Made by a program: the position numbers and the translations under genes. A stretch of 64,000 bases of DNA from Roseiarcus sp963730555 (GTDB lineage: Bacteria > Pseudomonadota > Alphaproteobacteria > Rhizobiales > Beijerinckiaceae), in NCBI GenBank assembly GCA_963730555.1, contig CAVSSS010000034.1, forward strand, positions 124,001-188,000. The letters run 5' to 3'. The notes under the pieces were generated by a model. It saw nothing but the letters and a program-made list of their open reading frames with translations, searched no databases and had not been told where the DNA came from. Below are positions 8,741 to 17,552 of the stretch, in pieces. The first letter of the stretch is position 1. Each line of letters begins with the position of its first letter.

Positions 8741-9277
8741 ATGGACGGGCGCGCGGACCTCGTCCTCGCCGCCGATCGCCACCTGAAGTGGCCGGCGCTG
8801 GACCCGCTCGAGCGCGTACTCATGCAGCTCTGCGGCGTGTGCCTGGTCGGCTTCACGTCGACGACCTTGCTCGACGTCGTCGCGAGGATCGCGGGCCATC
8901 CGCTGCTCTGGCCGCAGGAAGTGACGTCGGCCTTCTTCATCTACGGCGTCTTCATCGGCGCCTCGGTCGCGACGCGGCGCAACGATCACCTGCAGCTGCT
9001 CGCCTTGACCGAGTCGATGAGCGGCCCGACGCGACGGGCGTTCGAGGTCTTAAATCGCGCCGTCGTCATGGGCGTCGGCGTCTTCCTCGTCGTTTATGGC
9101 TGGCAGAATTTCTTGACTGGCTTCGGCAGCTTCCGCATGCCGTCGATGCTGCCGATCGCCTATCTCTACGCGCCCATTCCGCTCTGCGGCGCGCTGGTGG
9201 CGCTATTCAGCCTCGAGCAGATCGTCAACGGCCTGCGCCACGGCTTCGAGTCTCCGCCCCCCGCGCCCGCAGCCTAA
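8741..9277 (+). CDS. dctQ: TRAP transporter small permease subunit DctQ
   Basis: This 178-residue protein has four hydrophobic segments (around VLMQLCGVCLVGFTSTTLL, VTSAFFIYGVFIGASVA, VVMGVGVFLVVYG and the YAPIPLCGALVALFSL end), as in the DctQ subunit. It shows the WPQEVTSAFFIY and VATRRNDHLQLL family features. In TRAP systems DctQ pairs with DctM in the inner membrane to import a bound substrate, driven by an ion gradient. It starts at ATG 8741, one base after the dctP stop, so the genes are an operon. It is the only frame-intact member of this set; with both partners broken it probably has no function. Confidence 0.8.
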   Translation: MDGRADLVLAADRHLKWPALDPLERVLMQLCGVCLVGFTSTTLLDVVARIAGHPLLWPQEVTSAFFIYGVFIGASVATRRNDHLQLLALTESMSGPTRRAFEVLNRAVVMGVGVFLVVYGWQNFLTGFGSFRMPSMLPIAYLYAPIPLCGALVALFSLEQIVNGLRHGFESPPPAPAA

Positions 9278-9283
9278 ATCCCG

Positions 9284-10622
9284 ATGCCGAACAGCGCCAT
9301 CCTTTTGATCATGACGGCGCTCTTTCTCACGCTCGGTTACCTCGGCGTGCCGGTGGCGTTCTCGCTGATGGCGGGGGTTATCGTCGGGCACGATGCTGAC
9401 GCCGGTCTCGCTGCAGTCGATCGTCGGGCAGGCGTTCAATGGCGTCGATTCTGAAGCCCTGATGGCGATCCCGTTCTTTCTCCTGGTCGGCGAACTGATG
9501 ACATCGGCGAATGTCGTCGTGCGCATCGCAGAACTGTCGCAGGCGCTGGTCGGCCATATTCGCGGCGGACTGGCTCAAGTGACCACGGTCTTCAGCATGT
9601 TCTTTTCCGGCATGTCGGGCTCATCGTCGGCGGACGTTGCGGTGTTGAGCCGGACGATGGCTCGCCCGATGGCGATGGAAGGCTACTCGCCGGCCTTTGT
9701 CGCTGCGCTCATCGCCGCCGCCTCGACCATCGCCAATCTGGTGCCGCCGAGCATCATGGCGGTCGTCTATGGCGCGGTCGGCAATGTTTCGATCGCGGGG
9801 CTCTTTCTCGCGGGCATTTTGCCGGGCGTCATGATCGGCGCCGGCCTCATGCTGTTCTGCTATTTTTTCGGTCCCGTCGGCTTTCGCCGGCCGCGCTCGA
9901 GTTTCCTCAATCTTGTTGCGGCTGCGCGAGCCGCGGCGCTGCCGGGACTGATCCCGGTGATCCTGCTCGGCGGCATCATGACCGGCTGGTTCACGCCGAC
10001 CGAAGCCGGCGTGGTCGCCGTCGCCTACATTCTCATCGTCGTGATTCCGGCGCTCAATCCGCGCCACATGCGGTCGGTGTGGAGCGACTTCGTGCAAGCC
10101 GGATTGATCTACTCGCTGCCGCTGATCACCATTGCTGCGGCGTCCGCGTTCGGTTGGCTGCTCGCCTATCTGCGCGGTCCAATCGTCGTCTCGGGGTGGA
10201 TCGGCGATATGGCGCACGGCGATCCGCGCGCCATCATGTTTCTCTTGGTTGCGGTGTTCACCATCGTCGGGGACTTCATTGAACCGATCCCGGCGATCAT
10301 CATTTTCATGCCGGTCGTCAATCAGCTGACCGATCAGGCGTCGATCAACAGCGTGCATATGGGCATCGTGCTCATCATCACGCTGGCCTTCGGCCTGATC
10401 ACGCCGCCATACGGGCTGTCGCTTCTGATGGCGTCCAAGTTCATCGGGGTTCGCTTCTCGTCAGCTCTGCGGGCGTCGCTGCCGATCTACGTGATCTTCT
10501 TCTTAACGATCGCCTTCGCGATCTTTTTCCCGAACGCGGTGCTCTGGTTGCCGAAGACGCTGTTTCCGGAGTCGGTCGGCTGTTTCAAAGCGCCCGACGG
10601 TGGGAGATACATCTGCCCGTGA
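9284..10622 (+). pseudogene. dctM: TRAP transporter large permease subunit DctM, one frame break
   Basis: The family N-terminus, AILLIMTALFLTLGYLGVPV and AFSLMAGVIVG, is read from ATG 9284. It goes out of frame near 9385, where an apparent extra base lies in the GGGCACGATG stretch. From there LTPVSLQSIVGQAFNGVDS continues in another frame to 10622 with all expected membrane segments, including FFSGMSGSSSADVA, TIANLVPPSIMAVVYGAVG and GDFIEPIPAI. The intact family length would be ~445 residues. A start at 9393 would remove the first transmembrane helix. Operon partner of dctP and dctQ. Confidence 0.75.
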
Positions 10623-10811
10623 CGGGGCTCAATCCCTGCCAGCGGGGGGCGGGGCGAAGAGGTCAAGACGGACCCGTTGCTGCCCTACAAGATCGGCCCC
10701 ATGAACGGGCGGACAGCGCTATAAAGCGGTCTTCACTCTGAAGGCGAAGGATGCGCCATGAGCGACCGTCGCCGAGCGGCCGGCACATACAGCCGCCAGC
10801 TGGAACTATCG

Positions 10812-11198
10812 ATGCGAAACACTCTGATGGCTGTTGCGCTCCTTTCTGCGGCCTCGGCGCACGCCGATCAATCCGTTCTGACTTACCACGGCGCGCTTGA
10901 CCGCGCCGGGAGATACGCCGTGCCCGGCCTCACTTATGAGCGCGCACGGGACTTGCGCCTCGACGCTCGTTCCACGTCACTTATCAGGGCAAGGTCAATG
11001 CGCAGCCGCTGCTTTGGCGTCGGCCGGGATCGAGCGAGGGCGAGCTGATCGTAGCACGAAGGACAACGAAGTTTTCGCGCTCGACGCGCAGAGCGGCGCG
11101 CAGATCTGGAAGCGGGCGCTTGGCTCGCCCGTTCAGCGCTCCGCGCTCCCTTGCGGAAATATTTCGCCGCGCGCCCGTGATCGATGAACAGCGCGCGC
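10812..11198 (+). pseudogene. Remnant of a PQQ-type beta-propeller (quinoprotein/BamB-like) gene
   Basis: A signal-like N-terminus MRNTLMAVALLSAASAHA is followed by LTYHGALDRAGRYAVPGLTY. After a frame break come VTYQGKVNAQPLLW, GSSEGELIVA and EVFALDAQSGAQIWKRALGS, the repeat pattern of PQQ-binding-like beta-propellers. At least two frame changes occur within 390 bases. The sequence is cut at ~11198, where an IS1182 remnant starts. The 10623-10811 gap before it holds no gene. Confidence 0.55.
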
Positions 11199-11242
11199 CG
11201 CTCGGGCCACGGAGGCGCAATCGACCGAGCTTGAGGATGCGC
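11199..11242 (-). pseudogene. IS1182 transposase tail, distal piece
   Basis: These bases resemble the segment around 33975-34023 of the second IS1182 copy (shared GGCGCAATCG and GAGGATGCG blocks). Its continuation is found at 13800 after the IS66 element, so the two pieces were contiguous before IS66 inserted. It ends with the 8-base target duplicate GGATGCGC at 11235-11242. Confidence 0.6.
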
Positions 11243-11349
11243 GTACTCCTTCGGCGAGGGCCGCCTAGCGAAAGCGGGGCGAGCGGCGATAGTGCGACGA
11301 TGTGGACGCGTCGATCGTGTCCACTAATCGATAATGGACACTATCGCAG

Positions 11350-11727
11350 ATGTCTGACACCGGGGTGCAAGGCGCGAATGGCGGCGAGCGCCGGCGACGG
11401 ACGTGGTCGGCTGATCAGAAGCAACGGATCATCGCGGAGAGCTTTGCGCCCGGCGCATCCGTTGCGGAGGTGGCGCGCGGTTATGGCCTGAACGCCAATA
11501 TTCTGTTCACCTGGCGACGGCGAGAACGGGCCGTCAATGACGTCGGCAAGACAGTGAACATTGTGCCGGTGAGGGTCGTGGAGGCTACGCCGACTGCGAC
11601 CGCCACAGCTCCGGCCTCGATAGGTCGGATGGAGATCATGCTTGTCGGGGGCGAGCGGATCCTTGTCGGGGCGGACGTCGACGCGACGGCGCTGGCCCGG
11701 ATCGTCAAGGCGCTCGGGCGGCGATGA
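11350..11727 (+). CDS. tnpA: IS66 accessory protein TnpA (helix-turn-helix)
   Basis: A 125-residue protein with the IS66 OrfA pattern: RRRTWSADQKQRIIAESFAP, then GASVAEVARGYGLNANILFTWRR, a helix-turn-helix of the transposase_8/IS3-OrfA type. It ends with DATALARIVKALGRR. IS66 elements need TnpA and TnpB in addition to the DDE protein TnpC. Its stop overlaps the tnpB start by the usual four bases, indicating translational coupling. Confidence 0.9.
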   Translation: MSDTGVQGANGGERRRRTWSADQKQRIIAESFAPGASVAEVARGYGLNANILFTWRRRERAVNDVGKTVNIVPVRVVEATPTATATAPASIGRMEIMLVGGERILVGADVDATALARIVKALGRR

Positions 11728-12071
11728 TTCCGATCCCGAGTGGGGCGCGCGTGTGGCTAGTGACCGGCCACACCGATATGCGCAAAGGATTCGACGGTCT
11801 GGCGCTGATCGTCCAAGAAACATTGAGGCGCGATCCGCATTCCGGCCATCTCTTCGTTTTTCGCGGCCGCCGCGAGTCTCTGATCAAGTGTCTTTGGAGC
11901 GACGGCCAGGGCTTATGCCTGTTCTCAAAGCGATTGGAGCGCGGGCGATTCCTATGGCCATCGTTGGCTGACGGAACGGTGACGATCTCGACGGCCCAGC
12001 TTTCCTATCTGCTGTCGGGCATCGATTGGCGCATGCCGCAAGAGACATGGCCTCCGACGGCGGTCGGATAG
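11724..12071 (+). CDS. tnpB: IS66 accessory protein TnpB (IS66 Orf2)
   Basis: A 115-residue protein with the highly conserved IS66 Orf2 sequence: GARVWLVTGHTDMRKGFDGL, GHLFVFRGRRESLIKCLWSD and GLCLFSKRLERGRFLWP. It overlaps tnpA by four bases. Its biochemical role in IS66 transposition is not settled. The frame is intact and of normal family length. Confidence 0.92.
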   Translation: MIPIPSGARVWLVTGHTDMRKGFDGLALIVQETLRRDPHSGHLFVFRGRRESLIKCLWSDGQGLCLFSKRLERGRFLWPSLADGTVTISTAQLSYLLSGIDWRMPQETWPPTAVG

Positions 12072-12141
12072 GAGAAAAATCGGCTGAAGAAACACAAAAA
12101 GGGGCGCCTCAAACGGCCGATTTTGTGATTCCATGTGATTC

Positions 12142-13775
12142 GTGGACGCCGATCTTTCCTCGCTTCCGGACGACATCGACGCGTTAAAAGCGGCGCTGAT
12201 TGCGGCGCGGACCGAAGCTGCGGTGGAGAAGGCGTGCGCCGTCGCGGCCGTCGCTGAACTGGCGCAGGGTCGCGCGCTGATCGCGCATCTCAATCTTGAG
12301 ATCGAAAAGCTGCGGCGCACGATTTACGGACCTCGCTCCGAGCGCACGGCGCGGCTACTCGACCAATTGGAGCTTCAGCTCGAGGAGGCAGAGGCCAACG
12401 CGGCGGAAGATGAACTCGCCGCCGAACATACGAAGCCCTCCACCACGCTCAGATCCTTCGCGCGCAAGCGGCCGGCGCGAAAACCGTTCCCGGATCATCT
12501 GCCGCGTGCGCGCGTGGTGATCCCAGCGCCGCAGAGCTGCCTTGCTGCGGCTCGGCCAAGCTGTCGAAGCTCGGCGAGGACATCACGGAGACGCTCGAGG
12601 TTGTCCCGCGTCAATGGAAGGTGATCCAGACCGTGCGCGAGCGCTTCTCATGCCGCGAATGCGAGACCATCACCCAGCCGCCGGCGCCCTTCCATGTGAC
12701 GCCGCGAGGGTTCGCTGGCCCCAATCTGCTGGCGATGATCCTGTTCGAGAAGTTTGGTCAACATCAGCCGCTCAATCGCCAGAGCGAGCGCTACGCCCGA
12801 GAAGGCGTGGATCTTAGCCTATCGACGCTCGCTGACCAGGTCGGCGCCTGCGCCGCCGCCTTGCGGCCCCTGCACAGGTTGATCGAACGCCACGTTCTGT
12901 CGGCTGAGCGCCTACACGGCGATGACACCACCATTCCGATCCTGGCGAAAGGCAAGACCGAAACTGGCCGCGTCTGGACTTACGTCCGCGACGACAGGCC
13001 GTTCGGCGGCAAGGACCCGCCGGCGGCGTTGTTCTACGCCTCGCGCGATCGCCGCGGCGAGCATCCTGAGTGTCATCTGACGAACTGGAGCGGCGTCCTC
13101 CAGGCCGACGCTTTCAGCGGCTACGCCAGACTTTATCCGCCCGATCGGAAACCGGGCCCGATCGTCGAAGCGCTATGTTGGAGCCACGCCAGACGCAAGT
13201 TCTTCGAACTCGCCGACATCGCCGCCAACGCGAGGCGGGGTAAGAACGCCGCGCCGATCTCGCCGATCGCGCTGGAGGCGGTCAAACGCATCGACGCCAT
13301 CTTCGAGATCGAGCGCGAGATCAACGGCGTCACGGCCGAGGCGCGGCTCGCTGCGCGCCGCTCAAGGAGCGCGGCGCTCGTCGCCGCGCTCGAAGAGTGG
13401 ACGCGCTCTGAACGCGCCAAGCTCTCCCGGCACAATGCCGTCGCCAAGGCCATCGATTACATGCTCACGCGCTGGCCGCCCTTCGTGCGGTTCCTCGAAG
13501 ACGGACGCATCTGCTTGACGAACAATGCGGCGGAACGAGCGCTGCGCGGCCTGGCCTTGGGCCGAAAATCATGGCTCTTCGCCGGCTCAGAGCGCGGGGC
13601 TGAGCGCGCCGCGATCATGTACACGCTGATTCAGACCGCAAGGCTCAACGACATCGATCCGCAGGCTTGGCTCGCCGACACTCTTTCCAAGATCGCCGAC
13701 ACGCCGCAGACCCGGCTCGGCAAACTCCTACCTTGGAACTGGATGTCCGACCGCCGCTCGCGCGCCGCCGCGTAA
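12142..13775 (+). pseudogene. tnpC: IS66 transposase TnpC, one frame break
   Basis: The GTG-started N-terminal part (residues 1-130) has the leucine-rich coiled coil and the EIEKLRRTIYGPRSERTARL motif. The frame breaks near 12530, and the downstream frame carries the zinc-binding RERFSCRECETITQPPAPFH, the catalytic domain (LHGDDTTIPIL, LQADAFSGYARLY, then ICLTNNAAERALRGL) and the C-terminal IS66 tail. Family length (~545) would be restored by one indel. As written it cannot give a full transposase, so the element is immobile unless the break is a sequencing error. Confidence 0.85.
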
Positions 13776-13799
13776 CCGCGGCCCTCCCCGGAGGGTTAC

Positions 13800-14285
13800 G
13801 GATGCGCTTCAGGTGAGCGAAGAGCATCTCGACCTTCTTTCGTTCGCGACATGAGACGGCGTAGGCCCCAGTCTTTGCGATCGCACGGGCCTTGTCGCGA
13901 GCGGCTTCATGAACAGAGCGCGCGATTTTGCGCGCGGGCACGTTCGGGCAGCACTGGGGCTTGAGCGCGCAGGCGTGGCAGTCTTGCTTGCGCGCGAAGT
14001 AGATCATCGTGCCGTCCTTCGTCAGCCCGTCGCGCTTGGGGAATGAGCGATGATATTTCTTTAGCTCTTTGCCGGCGCGACAGACATAGAGGTTTCCCTC
14101 TTGATCGAAGGCGAAGTCGCTGCGGGAGAAGGTTCCGTCCCTGCGCTCAGACTTGTCCATCAGTTTTACATGCGGCTCGATTCCGCGCTCGTCCACCAGC
14201 CACAACCATCTCGGCAGAGCCATAACCCGCATCGGCGATCAGGCGCGACGGAGCGACTTCAAACTGTTCGGCCGTGCAACCCGTT
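13800..14285 (-). pseudogene. IS1182 transposase fragment, proximal piece
   Basis: The minus-strand frame reads DKSERRDGTFSRSDFAF, ELKKYHRSFPKRDGLTKDGT, ACALKPQCCPNVPARKIARS and VSCRERKKVEMLFAHLKRI, closely matching the IS1182 transposase at 33.9-35.0 kb. It lacks the N-terminal half and is cut on its 3' side by the IS66 element at the GGATGCGC duplicate. A frame change occurs near 14225. Confidence 0.85.
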
Positions 14286-14663
14286 CGCCACCCCTTCTCT
14301 AATTGGTTGAGGGCAAACGGAATTCTCGTTCGTCACTAAGCCGCCAGTTCGCGAGCCCTCGACCTGGGCGATGACGGTGCTCGGCTTTACCGGACTTGGC
14401 TTATCGCGCATCGCGCCAAACTTCGCATGGGCCGCCCAAGCAAGACTTGATCCAGCGTGAAGCGGCAATGTGAGCGCGGGCGCCCCGAGCCCCGCCTGCC
14501 AGCGACCTATGCGCCTAGTCGTGGCTGACTATAACCGCTTTCTCGGGGCCAAGCGCATCGATCATGGAGGTCTTGTCGGACGAGATGAAGGAGTGTGTAT
14601 CTACGGTCGGTTTGATTCAACGCGGTAGCGCTCTATATCACCGTCTGGTGAAGGAGAGTCGGC
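14286..14663. other. Intergenic stretch without recognisable gene
   Basis: Between the IS1182 remnant and the Gre-like gene only short unsupported frames are seen. A short minus-strand frame (14259-14468) shows no family pattern. A ribosome site (GGTGAAGGAGAG) for the next gene is at its right end. Confidence 0.5.
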
Positions 14664-15146
14664 ATGAACGTTGCATTCGTTCGTGAAGAAAGTGCGGAAG
14701 CGGCGCAGGAAGTGACCCTGCCAGAGCGGCCGATTTCGACGCATCCCAATCTCGTGACACAATCGGGGTTACGCGCGCTAGAGCGAGCCGTCGCCGACAG
14801 CCGAGAGGCGCTGAGGGCGGCGCAGCTAATAGAGGGTGCGAGCGAGCGCCGTCGCGCGCTTGAACTCGCTGCGCGCGACGCGCGCTATTTCTCCGAACGT
14901 CTTGCGAGCGCTGCACTTCGGCCGGAACCGACGTCCGTCGAGATCGTCGCATTCGGCCATCGCGTCACGATCATTCGCGACGACGACCGACGTCAAACCT
15001 ATCAGATTGTTGGCGAGGACGAGGCGGATCCCCACGTCGGCTCGATCTCTTATGTCTCACTGCTCGCGCGTCGTCTGATGGGCAAACGCGTCGGTGATTT
15101 CATCGACCTGGATAACCACGAGATACAAATTTTCGCGATCGCTTAG
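14664..15146 (+). CDS. GreA/GreB-like transcription elongation factor-type protein
   Basis: A 160-residue protein. The N-terminal half has a charged helical stretch (LVTQSGLRALERAVADSREA through ARDARYFSERLAS), like the Gre coiled coil. The C-terminal half has VEIVAFGHRVTIIRDDDRRQ, TYQIVGEDEADPHVGSISYV and SLLARRLMGKRVGDF, the pattern of the FKBP-like GreA/GreB C-terminal domain. Gre factors bind RNA polymerase and stimulate transcript cleavage. Copies of this divergent type are common on rhizobial accessory DNA. A ribosome site lies just upstream of the ATG. It is flanked by mobile debris, so it is island cargo. Confidence 0.7.
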   Translation: MNVAFVREESAEAAQEVTLPERPISTHPNLVTQSGLRALERAVADSREALRAAQLIEGASERRRALELAARDARYFSERLASAALRPEPTSVEIVAFGHRVTIIRDDDRRQTYQIVGEDEADPHVGSISYVSLLARRLMGKRVGDFIDLDNHEIQIFAIA

Positions 15147-15468
15147 GGAGATGGAGTTCGCCCATCCAATCATTCTCGTCTCTGCCGAATCTGGTGGAAG
15201 GCAGTTAGAGAACTGGCAGGAATGGACTTCGCTTCCAAATCCGAGAGCGTGGAGAGCGCACTCGAAATTGCGAGTTCCGTCGCGTTCTGAAGTCGTTCGA
15301 CGGCTATGATGTCAAAAATCCGGCCACGGCCCTAGCGTCCGCCGTCGCAATCTGGAATCCGCTCGACGCCCGACGCCGGCCTTGGTGGCGCAAGGATGGG
15401 CTGATAGTGCAGATGGTGACAAACGCGCTATCTCAGGGGTGTAAAAAACTTAGCCTTTGCGCGCCATG
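15147..15468. other. Non-coding or decayed stretch
   Basis: A short frame beginning near 15151 (EFAHPIILVSAESGGRQLEN) is broken near 15280. A second frame then reads KSFDGYDVKNPATALASAVA and LDARRRPWWRKDGLIVQMV. This could be a decayed small gene; no family is recognised. Confidence 0.3.
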
Positions 15469-15574
15469 TGGGGTGGCAGTGGTGGCACCTTTATATAGTT
15501 AATCATTTATTTGTGTATTTAATATATCAAGAAGATTGGAAATAGCTGCCACCTCTGCCACCGCTGCCACCCCA
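15469..15574. other. Iteron-like inverted repeats around an AT-rich core (possible replication origin)
   Basis: A 19-base arm TGGGGTGGCAGTGGTGGCA at 15469-15487 is matched in reverse complement at 15556-15574 with one mismatch. The right side contains three tandem 9-base units of the form (G/T)CTGCCACC (15545-15571), and the left side has inverted copies. Between them, about 15490-15535, is a strongly AT-rich segment (TTTATATAGTTAATCATTTA and on) in otherwise GC-rich DNA. Iterons beside an AT-rich unwinding region are the pattern of plasmid-type origins. The island's RepA-like ATPase would be the natural partner. Function is inferred. Confidence 0.45.
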
Positions 15575-15609
15575 TTTCGCCCCGGGTCGAGGGACCCCAA
15601 TCGGCCCAC

Positions 15610-16236
15610 TCAATGGGACTTTCTGGCGAGCCAGCTCACACAGCCAGGAATAGTGCCTAGTTCCGCCATGGTCCTAGAGCGGAATCCGATCAGTCTGCAT
15701 CGTAGCCCAGTGAAGAAGTTGCGGCATTCGTTGTGGCTGAAGAGGTCGATGAGTTCGCCAATGGCGATCCAGAGACCCTCGACGGTTCGCTCAGCCGCTT
15801 TACGCAGGAGCGCCTTGAGCTTGGCGAAGGCGTTCTCGATGGGATTGAAGTGGGGACTGTAGGGCGGGAGGTAGAGGAGATGGGCGCCAGCAGCTTCGAT
15901 CAGCTGGCGCACTCTGGGGCCTTTGTGGCCCGGGAGATTGTCCATGATCACCGTATCGCCCTCGCGCAACTCTGGGGCGAGGACCTTCTCGACGTAGGTC
16001 TCGAAGGCGACGCGATTGATCGGGCCGTCCAGGACGAACGGCGCGATGAAGCCGCGCAGCGTCAGTCCGCCGACAAATGTCGTCGTTTTCCAATGGCCAT
16101 GCGGAACGCCAACCCGCAGGCGTTCGCCGCGCAGACACCGGCCATAGCGGCGCGCCATGTTGGTTGAGGCCCAGGTTTCATCGATGAAGACCAGCCGTTC
16201 GGGGTCGAGGTCGAGCTGCCTGTCAAACCATCTCAA
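15610..16236 (-). CDS. IS630 transposase, second frame (DDE catalytic part)
   Basis: A 208-residue frame carrying the DDE domain: LVFIDETWASTNMARRYGR (first Asp), TVIMDNLPGHKGPRVRQLI (second Asp) and YLPPYSPHFNPIENAFAKLK (Glu). The frame runs past the left inverted end of the element and stops at 15610 in flanking DNA, so its last ~20 residues are host-derived. With the first frame it would make a ~335-residue enzyme. It appears intact and could be active. Confidence 0.88.
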   Translation of the reverse strand: MRWFDRQLDLDPERLVFIDETWASTNMARRYGRCLRGERLRVGVPHGHWKTTTFVGGLTLRGFIAPFVLDGPINRVAFETYVEKVLAPELREGDTVIMDNLPGHKGPRVRQLIEAAGAHLLYLPPYSPHFNPIENAFAKLKALLRKAAERTVEGLWIAIGELIDLFSHNECRNFFTGLRCRLIGFRSRTMAELGTIPGCVSWLARKSH

Positions 16237-16723
16237 TCGTCGCTCTGCGACGTCTGGACGATCCTGCTCCGCGGCGTGCGCAGTCTTTTTTTACGCGTGA
16301 TGGCGTGACGCGCGAAGAAGCGCTGGATCGTGCCGAATCCGAAGGTGAGACCGCGAGCGGCAAGATCGCGGCGAACCTCCTGTATCGTCGCGTCCCGGTC
16401 TGGGCCGAGCGCCGCCATCACCGCTTCGTGGTGCGCTTCGATGCGCCCTGACCGCCGGTCACCGCCCAACGCCTTCGGACACGCGTCGCCTTGATTGCGC
16501 TCCCGCGTTCGCCAGCGGCTCACGCTCGCTGCGCTGACGCCGAACCTGTCCGCCGCCTCACGGTGCGTGGCGCCGGCCTGAACCGCCGCCAAAACCCGAA
16601 CCCGAAGATCAAGCGACAGCGCTTTCGACATGCCTGCCGGCCTCCGATCCGGCAGGAAGCTTGAATCACAACGCCCGCATCGGCGGAATCCCCCTCAATT
16701 CACTCAGCTCGGATTCCGCTCTA
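15675..16723 (-). mobile_element. IS630-family insertion sequence with TA-flanked inverted ends
   Basis: The inverted ends share CTAGAGCGGAATCCGA (left, reading rightward from about 15674) and its complement (right, ending about 16724). Both borders contain TA, the IS630 target. Inside are two overlapping minus-strand frames that together encode the transposase. About 1.05 kb, normal for the family. Confidence 0.85.
16233..16631 (-). CDS. IS630 transposase, first frame (HTH part)
   Basis: A 132-residue protein: MSKALSLDLRVRVLAAVQAG, then HREAADRFGVSAASVSRWRT, a winged helix-turn-helix, and a second DNA-binding region RRDLAARGLTFGFGTIQRFF ending in TRKKRL. The next frame overlaps its end by four bases (16233-16236). 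This two-frame layout is common in IS630 elements and usually implies ribosomal frameshifting near the overlap. It supplies the DNA-binding half of the transposase. Confidence 0.88.
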   Translation of the reverse strand: MSKALSLDLRVRVLAAVQAGATHREAADRFGVSAASVSRWRTRERNQGDACPKALGGDRRSGRIEAHHEAVMAALGPDRDATIQEVRRDLAARGLTFGFGTIQRFFARHAITRKKRLRTPRSRIVQTSQSDD

Positions 16724-16985
16724 GGTTCATTTCGATCCCGACATGTCTCCTTCCTGGCTAACGCCGGCAGGGACCGGCGAGGCCAGCCAAGCCCCTCGGA
16801 GATACAGCTGGCGGATAGTGTAGATCATGACACTCCACAGGCTGCGGCCCTTTCTTTCGCGTCCCGCACACTGAGCAGCCGCTGACATCGGCCCAAGCAC
16901 AAATAGGCCGCATTCATCGTATGTAACACGTATAGGGGGCATGGTGCTTTTCTCAAAGTGGACCGCGCGACCTCGCCTCCAGGCG

Positions 16986-17504
16986 TTAGGGGTGAACCCA
17001 GCCTTGAAGTAGCGATAGGCCTGGGACCCAGCCGGTGACGATTCCGATCAGAACAGTGAACGCACCTGTGAAGCGCAGGATTGGCTGTTTCATGGCAAGC
17101 AGCAGGAAGTAGCAGAACCAGAGCAGTCCCCAGCCAATCCAATTCCAGCCCATCCAGAAGCCAATCGGACTGGTGGCGGTCTGAAGGGACTGGACTGCCA
17201 CCGGAGCGACGGTGATTGCGACGAACAGGCTGAACCAACCGAGCCCGCGTCCATCCACTTTTGAGAACCGATTGTATGCGACCCAAAAGTAGGTAGCTGT
17301 GAACAGAAGGGTGAGCGCGGCGCCCTTGATCGAGCCGTCGTTCGCCCCCGAGCTGAAGGCCCAGAACAACGAGATGAAGAGGGTGATCGTCCCCGACACT
17401 ACATTAACGACAACGATCTCGCGATCCTCGATATGTCCCAGGAGCCAAAGTCCATTAAGAACGAGCACCGCGCCGACATAGAGCAGGCCAAGACCGAGCA
17501 GCAT
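16986..17504 (-). CDS. AmiS/UreI-family amide or urea channel
   Basis: A 172-residue protein with six to seven hydrophobic segments from MLLGLGLLYVGAVLVLNGLW to FTVLIGIVTGWVPGLSL. It fits the AmiS/UreI family by length and by GLGLLYVGAVLVLNGLW, GSIKGAALTLLFTATYFWVA and GWFSLFVAITVAPVA. Family members are inner-membrane channels for urea or short-chain amides next to amidase, formamidase or urease genes. It is the last gene of a minus-strand set with fmdA and two fmdB-type genes, so it probably lets formamide or acetamide into the cell. The 16724-16985 gap after it holds no gene. Confidence 0.85.
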   Translation of the reverse strand: MLLGLGLLYVGAVLVLNGLWLLGHIEDREIVVVNVVSGTITLFISLFWAFSSGANDGSIKGAALTLLFTATYFWVAYNRFSKVDGRGLGWFSLFVAITVAPVAVQSLQTATSPIGFWMGWNWIGWGLLWFCYFLLLAMKQPILRFTGAFTVLIGIVTGWVPGLSLLQGWVHP

Positions 17505-17552
17505 TATTGATCTCCATCTATCAGAAATTTTGGATCTCGGTTGCGCTAGGCC

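Larger units (their letters stand above)
11243..13799 (+). mobile_element. IS66-family insertion sequence, complete ends, 2557 bp
   Basis: Outer ends are imperfect 22-base inverted repeats (18 of 22 matched): the left begins GTACTCCTTCGGCG and the right, read inward, begins GTAACCCTCCGGGG. Both end in GAGGGCCGC. The element is flanked by the 8-base direct repeat GGATGCGC at 11235-11242 and 13800-13807, the duplication length typical of IS66. It holds tnpA, tnpB and tnpC in the standard order and interrupts an IS1182 transposase. A partly palindromic GTGTCCA...TGGACAC at 11318-11342 precedes tnpA and may regulate it. Confidence 0.9.
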
